Origin: Flavobacterium sp.
Lineage (GTDB): Bacteria > Bacteroidota > Bacteroidia > Flavobacteriales > Flavobacteriaceae
Length of the DNA: 6,524 nt
Assembly: GCA_004296145.1 (NCBI GenBank)
Contig: SEBM01000240.1
Span: 1 to 6,524, forward strand
Reading direction: 5' to 3'
Part shown: piece after piece, positions 1-4,470 of the stretch
Position numbering within the stretch: the first letter of the stretch is position 1
How the letters are laid out: every line of letters begins with the position of its first letter
Notes under the pieces: generated by a model
What the model was told of the DNA's origin: nothing
The model's input: the letters and a program-made list of their open reading frames with translations, nothing else
Database searches by the model: none
Position numbers and translations under genes: made by a program

Positions 1-209
1 TTATTTACCTTTTATAAAATAATGGAAGAAGATACAATAGTTCAAAATACTGAAGGAAAACATTGGAAAATTCTCTCTGACTATTTGTACTTCAAAAAGA
101 TTCTGAAATCTCAAGTGAAGAACTTAGAGACAAAAAAAAATCAACTAAAGTAGCTTTAATTGAAGAATTAACAGAAGTATTTAAAATGCTTAAAATGATA
201 AATGCTTAA
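1..209 (+). pseudogene. 3' remnant of an unidentified gene, apparently frameshifted
   Basis: The window opens inside a reading frame. Frame 1 reads from base 1 to a stop at 151-153 and looks coding up to about base 98 (..EEDTIVQNTEGKHWKILS, then DYLYFKK). From there the coding-like sequence moves to frame 3, giving DSEISSEELRDKKKS and then TKVALIEELTEVFKMLKMIN, A and a TAA at 207-209. Frame 3 is closed by a TGA at 78-80, so neither frame explains the whole stretch. The switch falls on the five-A run at 94-98; one extra A would join the two halves into one charged, helical C-terminus. I see no recognisable domain and cannot name the family. The 5' part lies outside the window. It may be a decayed gene, a homopolymer sequencing error or, less likely, a programmed frameshift. 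The terminator at 325-361 lies about 115 bases downstream and may have served this gene. Confidence 0.5.
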
Positions 210-227
210 ATCACTCTGACCTATTAA

Positions 228-252
228 TTTTTTTTCATTTTTTTTCATTTTT
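228..252. repeat. Short T-rich tandem repeat (T8CA unit)
   Basis: Two exact copies of a ten-base unit, eight T followed by CA, stand in tandem and run into a third partial copy of five T before CCC. The repeat lies in the non-coding stretch between the broken gene and the terminator at 325. It looks like a slippage-prone low-complexity tract. No function can be read from it. Confidence 0.6.
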
Positions 253-324
253 CCCATAATATTTGGTTTGATTACTCATACTTGACTTTATTGTAAATCG
301 TAAGATATTGAATAACAATATATT

Positions 325-361
325 AAAACTCCTATTACAACATAGGAGTTTTTTTGTTTTT
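325..361 (+). terminator. Rho-independent terminator upstream of the HTH gene
   Basis: A perfect 11-bp stem (arms AAAACTCCTAT at 325-335 and ATAGGAGTTTT at 342-352) closes a six-base loop TACAAC. It is followed by TTTGTTTTT at 353-361. The stem plus T-rich tail is a textbook intrinsic terminator for plus-strand transcription arriving from the left. It separates the broken gene at 1-209 from the two-gene unit starting at 396, so that unit probably has its own promoter in 362-395 or relies on readthrough. The rest of 210-395 shows nothing else I can support. Confidence 0.85.
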
Positions 362-395
362 GGCACGATTGCTAAATTATTGATGGGGTTGTTGC

Positions 396-773
396 ATGAC
401 GAACAAAATCATGACGGCAAAATCCAGCCATAACGAAGATTTCGATTCAATATTCGAAAAATTGGTACAGAAAGCAGTAAACAAATTGTTTTCCGTGTAT
501 ATAAATAGATTTGAAATATTTAGCCATTTATCCAAAGCTAAAGACATTTTGACGACTAAAGAAGTTGCTGAACTTCTTGGAATGAATGAAAGGGTAGTAA
601 GAGAGAAAATTAATTTAGGATTAATTCCTGCTTATAAACCTAATTTTTCAAACAAATTTCTTGTATTAAGAAGTGACTTGTTAAGAGAAATTAAATCAGG
701 CATACAGTATAAGTCAATTTCGATGATTAACGCTGAAGTAAATCGTGATTTTGTCAGTAAAAAATATGTTTAA
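396..773 (+). CDS. Small MerR/excisionase-type helix-turn-helix protein
   Basis: A 125-aa protein. Residues about 51-100 form a winged-helix DNA-binding module of the MerR/excisionase type (HTH_17-like): TTKEVAELLGMNERVVREKI is helix-turn-helix, followed by a GLIPAYK wing and a ..FLVLRSDLLREI segment, the usual family layout. The first 50 residues are charged and helical without a known domain, and about 25 polar residues follow the module. A TGA in frame at 381-383 limits the start to ATG 396 or ATG 411; neither has a good Shine-Dalgarno sequence, which is normal for Bacteroidota. The stop is 17 bases before the replication-initiator-like gene, so the two are probably co-transcribed. In small phages and integrative elements such proteins act as excisionases, repressors or replication controllers. 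The DNA-binding role is well supported; which of these applies is not known. Confidence 0.75.
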   Translation: MTNKIMTAKSSHNEDFDSIFEKLVQKAVNKLFSVYINRFEIFSHLSKAKDILTTKEVAELLGMNERVVREKINLGLIPAYKPNFSNKFLVLRSDLLREIKSGIQYKSISMINAEVNRDFVSKKYV

Positions 774-790
774 TCTTAATTCTTACTGAA

Positions 791-1690
791 ATGATAGACT
801 ACATAAAAGCATATTTCCCTGATAAAAATGAAATTTTGAATTTAATGACAGAAAATTACGTGCTTGACAAAATTAATTATAAAAGGTTTGATAAAAAAGA
901 GAGTGAAACGGTTTTATATGAAACGTATAAAACGAATTTTGAAAACATGGAACTTAAAATCACTAATAAAGAGGCTTATATTCATAATTCTATACATCGA
1001 TTCTATAATAAAGCAGTTTATGGAATTGATGGGAATTATAATGATTTTAAGCATTCAAATCTTGTTAATTCGATTGATTTCTTAGAAGATAGAATCAAAT
1101 TTCACTCTGATAAATTATATCTTTCGCAAGGATTAGAATTTGGATTAAATCTTAAAGTGCCTTTTGATATAGACCAATTCATCTTACATGAGTGTATTCT
1201 TTATGATTTTAGTGAAGTTTCTAAATTCCCACAACCCACTGAAGAGCAGGTTTATAAAGAATTTGAAAAGGGTAATTTCAGATTGAAAATTTATAATAAA
1301 GGTCGGCAACAGTGCAAAAATCTTGAAAGTATTTTAAGAATTGAAATTAAATTTTTAGATAAGAGAGACTTTAATAAAAATGGGATTTATGTACTTAGTG
1401 ATTTGGAAAATAGAGATAATCTACAATTTCTTTATGATAAACTTATTACTCTTGTTAAATCTAAATTGATGTGCGTTGATAATATTGAAAATAGAAACTT
1501 TACAAACTATAAAAAAACAAAACTTTACAAATATTGCTCAGCTAAATTTTGGGCAGAGTTAGACAAAGATAAGTTCAAATTGGAATCAAATAAAGTCTAT
1601 TCTTATTTTGAAAAAAATAAATTATTGGAACATAAAAACATACTGTTAGACCTTATGGATATTAAGTTTGAAGAATTATTAGACAGTTAG
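791..1690 (+). CDS. Putative filamentous-phage-type replication initiator (gpII/X-like)
   Basis: A 299-aa soluble protein with no signal peptide or membrane segment. I recognise, by pattern only, the spacing of conserved blocks in gpII/X-type (Phage_CRI) initiators of filamentous phages and their Bacteroidota relatives: NSIHRFYN (66-73), YNDF (83-86), LEFGLNL (115-121), LKIYNKGRQ (165-173), ILRIEIKF (181-188) and GIYVLSDL (198-205). Members of that family nick one strand of a circular replicon to start rolling-circle replication, using a tyrosine. I cannot identify the catalytic tyrosine here and see no clear HUH metal-binding pair, so activity is unproven. The start at ATG 791 is 17 bases after the helix-turn-helix gene, a pairing that fits a small phage or integrative element. 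The frame is intact. The gene is followed by a weak hairpin (1697-1713) and a terminator-like hairpin (1729-1754). Alternative: a Bacteroidota accessory protein of unknown function. Confidence 0.5.
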   Translation: MIDYIKAYFPDKNEILNLMTENYVLDKINYKRFDKKESETVLYETYKTNFENMELKITNKEAYIHNSIHRFYNKAVYGIDGNYNDFKHSNLVNSIDFLEDRIKFHSDKLYLSQGLEFGLNLKVPFDIDQFILHECILYDFSEVSKFPQPTEEQVYKEFEKGNFRLKIYNKGRQQCKNLESILRIEIKFLDKRDFNKNGIYVLSDLENRDNLQFLYDKLITLVKSKLMCVDNIENRNFTNYKKTKLYKYCSAKFWAELDKDKFKLESNKVYSYFEKNKLLEHKNILLDLMDIKFEELLDS

Positions 1691-1728
1691 TTTACGGGCA
1701 TTGTATAGATGCCGGAGAGATGAATAAA

Positions 1729-1760
1729 AAAGCGGGAAATTAATTTCCTGCTTTATAGTA
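1729..1760 (+). terminator. Terminator hairpin after the replication-initiator-like gene
   Basis: Arms AAAGCGGGAAA (1729-1739) and TTTCCTGCTTT (1744-1754) form an 11-bp stem with one G-U wobble in plus-strand RNA and a TTAA loop. An A-rich run precedes it and a modest U-containing tail (ATAGTATT) follows. The placement, 38 bases after the stop at 1690 and before the next gene, suits termination of the 396-1690 unit. In minus-strand RNA the wobble becomes an A-C mismatch, but the tail becomes a run of U (TTTATTC after the stem), so it could also stop transcription from the right. Confidence 0.7.
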
Positions 1761-1790
1761 TTAAACTTGATATTTCAATTTGTTATCTTT

Positions 1791-2615
1791 ATGCAAAATA
1801 AACTAATGAGGAAAAAGTTTACAAAAAAAGAGAAAGCAAAACGAAAACATATAAAACATTTAGAGGCAATCGAAAGAAAAAAGCAAAAGCCTGTCAAGAT
1901 TAGTTTGAATCATAAAAGTATTTCTAGCAATGTAAATTTGCCAAAGAAAATGAGACTTAATAAAGTTGTTAAAGAACTGAATATGTCTATGTCAAGAGTC
2001 GTAGCTCTGTTAGAAGAAAACAATTTCAAGATTGATGCAAATCCTAACACTATACTTGAAGAGGAAGCGATAGAATTTCTGTTTGGCGAAAATGATGATA
2101 AACATGATATCAACATACTTCTGACCGACCCTACTTATGATATAATAAAATGGATTAGAAAAGATTTCAAAAATTTAGATAAAATAACTCCTGATAATTT
2201 TGAAAATTTAGTTATCACTATGCTGAAAAATAATGGTTACGGTATTGAAAAATCAGGAAAAACAAATAAAGCTGATGGAGGAATAGATGTGATAGCGTAT
2301 AAAAAGGATATTGTTAATATTATTATAGCAATCCAAATCAAATACAAGATAAACACTGCAAAGAAGGTAACAGCAGGTGAAGTTCGTGATTTTGTAGGCG
2401 CAATGAATTTGGTTAACTTTTTTAACGCGGGAATGTTAATAACCAATACATTTTTCACTGAACCTAGTAAATGGTTAGAAGAAAAAAATCATAATTTAGA
2501 GCTGAAGGATAGTCAGGATATACAGAAATGGCTGAAAGAAAATTTTGTTACCTCCAAAAAAATTGAAAAACAAATAGAACTAACAAAGGATAACAATATT
2601 ACATTACAATTTTAG
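1791..2615 (+). CDS. Mrr-like PD-(D/E)xK endonuclease with IF-2-N-like module
   Basis: A 274-aa protein counted from ATG 1791. The frame extends to a TTG at 1767, but that would add only MIFQFVIF; ATG 1806 is a possible shorter start. Three parts are visible. Residues 1-45 are highly basic (lysine/arginine). Residues about 54-98 match the IF-2 N-terminal fold found in Bacteroidota: MRLNKVVKELNMSMSRVVAL, then a ..NNFKIDANPNTIL segment. Residues about 130-252 form an Mrr catalytic domain: NFENLV, NNGY, ADGGIDV (D162 and D166), then IQIKYK (Q182-x-K184), followed by TAGEVRDFVGAM, GMLITNTFF and a C-terminal ..LELKDSQDIQKWL. The D-X15-QxK arrangement is the catalytic core of Mrr-type restriction enzymes, which often attack modified or foreign DNA. 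The IF-2-N-like part probably contributes nucleic-acid or protein contacts; this is inference. No methyltransferase or specificity gene is adjacent, so it may act alone (type IV-like) or be cargo in the defence cluster. Confidence 0.8.
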   Translation: MQNKLMRKKFTKKEKAKRKHIKHLEAIERKKQKPVKISLNHKSISSNVNLPKKMRLNKVVKELNMSMSRVVALLEENNFKIDANPNTILEEEAIEFLFGENDDKHDINILLTDPTYDIIKWIRKDFKNLDKITPDNFENLVITMLKNNGYGIEKSGKTNKADGGIDVIAYKKDIVNIIIAIQIKYKINTAKKVTAGEVRDFVGAMNLVNFFNAGMLITNTFFTEPSKWLEEKNHNLELKDSQDIQKWLKENFVTSKKIEKQIELTKDNNITLQF

Positions 2616-2734
2616 TGTGTAGTAAGACTATTATGATGCACACTTGATTACTGTTAGATATGTTAGTTAAAGATTCTAAGTGAATTATTTTAATTTATTC
2701 CAAAATATTAACACTTAATAGCAATTTTATACAG

Positions 2735-2767
2735 TTACGAGGTAGAAAAATAATATCTACCCCGTAA
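2735..2767 (-). terminator. Convergent-region hairpin, probable terminator of the gajAB-like operon
   Basis: Twelve-base arms at 2735-2746 (TTACGAGGTAGA) and 2756-2767 (TCTACCCCGTAA) enclose a nine-base A/T loop. The single imperfect position is a G-U wobble in minus-strand RNA but an A-C mismatch in plus-strand RNA, so the fold favours transcripts of the helicase gene, whose stop lies 11 bases upstream at 2779-2781. The minus-strand tail (CTGTATAAAATT) is a poor U-run, whereas the plus-strand tail begins TTTT. It may therefore act on both converging transcripts. The rest of 2616-2778 shows only a weak six-base inverted repeat (AGTGTG 2614-2619, CACACT 2639-2644) and no gene. Confidence 0.6.
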
Positions 2768-2778
2768 TTTTAGTATCT

Positions 2779-4470
2779 CTAAAGTCTTATAACATTGAAA
2801 TTGAAATTTGTTGATAGATGTGTTTCTAAACTACTGCTTAAGGTTGGTACATTTATAAATAATTTGTCCCTTGCCCTACTTACTGCAACATACCTTATTC
2901 TATGTTCCTCATTATCCTGTAAATTTGATTCAGTTATAAAATTGAGGTCATTTTCATCTGGCAATATTAATAAAACATTATCAAATTCATCTCCTTTTGC
3001 CTTATGAATAGTTTTATGGAAGCTTTGGTCTTCAGGAATATTAACACATAAATATAATTGTTGAAAAGTATGATTTTCATAATGTGTCTTTACTGCACCG
3101 GATGATACTCTTGATATTGAAGTGTCAATCTTTTCTTTAATAAATGAAGAAAATTCGAGTAAAGTATAGGTATTGTATGTCTCATAGTATTCCATCAGGA
3201 TTAAAATGTATTTTATTGCCTTTTTTCTCCCTTTAATTTTATCTGTTCTGTAATTAAATTGCTTTTCTAAGACCTTTAACGCATCTTTGAATTTTAATTC
3301 CCTAGTTAAAGCAATAGCTTTAATACATGCATATATTAAAGTAGCTCTTTCTTTATTTGAATCTTTAAATCTTAATTCTTCTAATAAGGTTTTATCTATA
3401 CCAGTACCATTTAATTCTGCTTTTAAAGCATTTGAGGTTATATTTTCTCGAGATAATGTAATAACCTCACCACCACAATCATGTCTACTATGTTGAAGTG
3501 CAGTTACCATATCGCCAACATATAATGTCGGTTTGGAATCAATTATATTTCTGTGATATTGTTGAGAAATGTCAGTTCTCAACAAGTTTAAAAAATCTAT
3601 AATGTCATTCGAACTCCTCCTATTTTGTCTCAGTGTGTAAAGTTGCTGTGATGTAAGATTGAAAGAATTGAATTGTTCGGAGTCTGCTCCCTGAAATCCA
3701 TAAATGGATTGAGCAATGTCTCCAATAATTCCAACGGTTGATGAATTAGCAAACTCTCTTAGTGCTTTTACTTGTATGGGATTACTATCTTGGAATTCGT
3801 CAACAAGAATATATGGAAATTTTGCTGAGATAATATTTGACACATATGGAAATTTCTTAATTATTTGATAACTAAAAAATAAAACATCATCATGATGAAT
3901 GATGCCTCTTTCCCAAGTCATTTTTTTATATTCCCTGTACGAGTCATTTCTTATTGCATATCCTTCAACCGAAAACGGATAGTCTGTCTTAACAACTAAC
4001 TCTCCCTCGCTATTAAATTTCCATTTCAAATTATGAAATGCCTTAATTATTGTTTTATCATCTCTAATTCTTCTTTGATTTGTCCTAGTTTTCCAATCAT
4101 CAAGGAAGCTATAGTTTGATAAGATTATATCATCATGTCCATCAATTTGAGAAAAGTTTAAATCAAAATCACCTGCAATAAATGATGCATATGGTTTCAC
4201 TATGTGCTTATAAAGAAAACTATGAATAGTTAAAATTTCAACTTGTTCAGAGGAGTTGCCTAGCCTTTTTGATATTGTTTCTGTCGCAATATTTGTATAA
4301 GTTATGCAAAGAACTTTTCTTGTCTTGCCAAGTTTATCGGAATTAGAAATAATATTATTTATATGGTTAACAATCCAATGTGTTTTTCCTGCCCCTGGAC
4401 CTGCTGATACTTTAAAATGTTTATCAATATCAGCTAATATTGTATCTGAATTAATTTCTATTACGGACAT
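2779..4470 (-). CDS. gajB: Gabija-type UvrD-like SF1 helicase/NTPase (GajB-like)
   Basis: A 563-aa UvrD/PcrA/Rep-type superfamily 1 protein with every core motif present: Walker A SAGPGAGKT (22-30), motif Ia CITYTNIAT (55-63), TIHSF (81-85), Walker B DEFQD (224-228), motif III GDIAQSIYGFQGA (250-262), QNRRSS (282-287), motif V TIHKAKGDEFDNV (487-499) and motif VI VAVSRARDKLFI (528-539). About 200 residues between 287 and 487 correspond to the remaining helicase subdomains. Start ATG 4468-4470 overlaps the end of the OLD-type gene by ten bases, which implies one operon and coupled translation. In Gabija, GajB binds GajA in a large complex and is thought to act on DNA ends or nucleotides during phage attack. 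The prototype from Bacillus cereus VD045 is 494 aa; this one is longer. A standalone repair helicase is possible from the domain alone, but the overlap with an OLD nuclease makes the Gabija-like role far more likely. Confidence 0.88.
   Translation of the reverse strand: MSVIEINSDTILADIDKHFKVSAGPGAGKTHWIVNHINNIISNSDKLGKTRKVLCITYTNIATETISKRLGNSSEQVEILTIHSFLYKHIVKPYASFIAGDFDLNFSQIDGHDDIILSNYSFLDDWKTRTNQRRIRDDKTIIKAFHNLKWKFNSEGELVVKTDYPFSVEGYAIRNDSYREYKKMTWERGIIHHDDVLFFSYQIIKKFPYVSNIISAKFPYILVDEFQDSNPIQVKALREFANSSTVGIIGDIAQSIYGFQGADSEQFNSFNLTSQQLYTLRQNRRSSNDIIDFLNLLRTDISQQYHRNIIDSKPTLYVGDMVTALQHSRHDCGGEVITLSRENITSNALKAELNGTGIDKTLLEELRFKDSNKERATLIYACIKAIALTRELKFKDALKVLEKQFNYRTDKIKGRKKAIKYILILMEYYETYNTYTLLEFSSFIKEKIDTSISRVSSGAVKTHYENHTFQQLYLCVNIPEDQSFHKTIHKAKGDEFDNVLLILPDENDLNFITESNLQDNEEHRIRYVAVSRARDKLFINVPTLSSSLETHLSTNFNFNVIRL

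Noticed and set aside
301..326. Possible Xer/dif attachment site in the TAAGATATTGAATAACAATA region
   Set aside because: It has some resemblance to paired Xer arms, but I cannot match both arms to a dif consensus and see no second copy in the window.
361..373. Sigma-54-like promoter TGGCACGATTGCT before the helix-turn-helix gene
   Set aside because: The GG and GC elements match the -24/-12 consensus but are separated by seven bases instead of the ten that sigma-54 requires. Without that spacing it is probably coincidental or a dead derivative.
864..1085. Out-of-frame open reading frame inside the initiator-like gene
   Set aside because: It is a low-complexity, isoleucine-rich shadow of the 791-1690 gene in AT-rich DNA, with no domain or ribosome-binding site.
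1767..1790. TTG 1767 as start of the Mrr-like protein
   Set aside because: It adds eight hydrophobic residues ahead of a strongly basic start, has no ribosome-binding support, and begins only 12 bases after the terminator stem. ATG 1791 is preferred.
1784..1791. Bacteroidota-type -7 box (TATCTTTA) before the Mrr-like gene
   Set aside because: It differs from TAnnTTTG at the last base, the only TTG upstream (1767-1769) is too close, and the box overlaps ATG 1791. It would make sense only if translation starts at ATG 1806.
1910..2458. Minus-strand open frames opposite the Mrr-like gene
   Set aside because: They are antisense to a gene with clear catalytic motifs and read as serine- and isoleucine-rich shadows without recognisable features.
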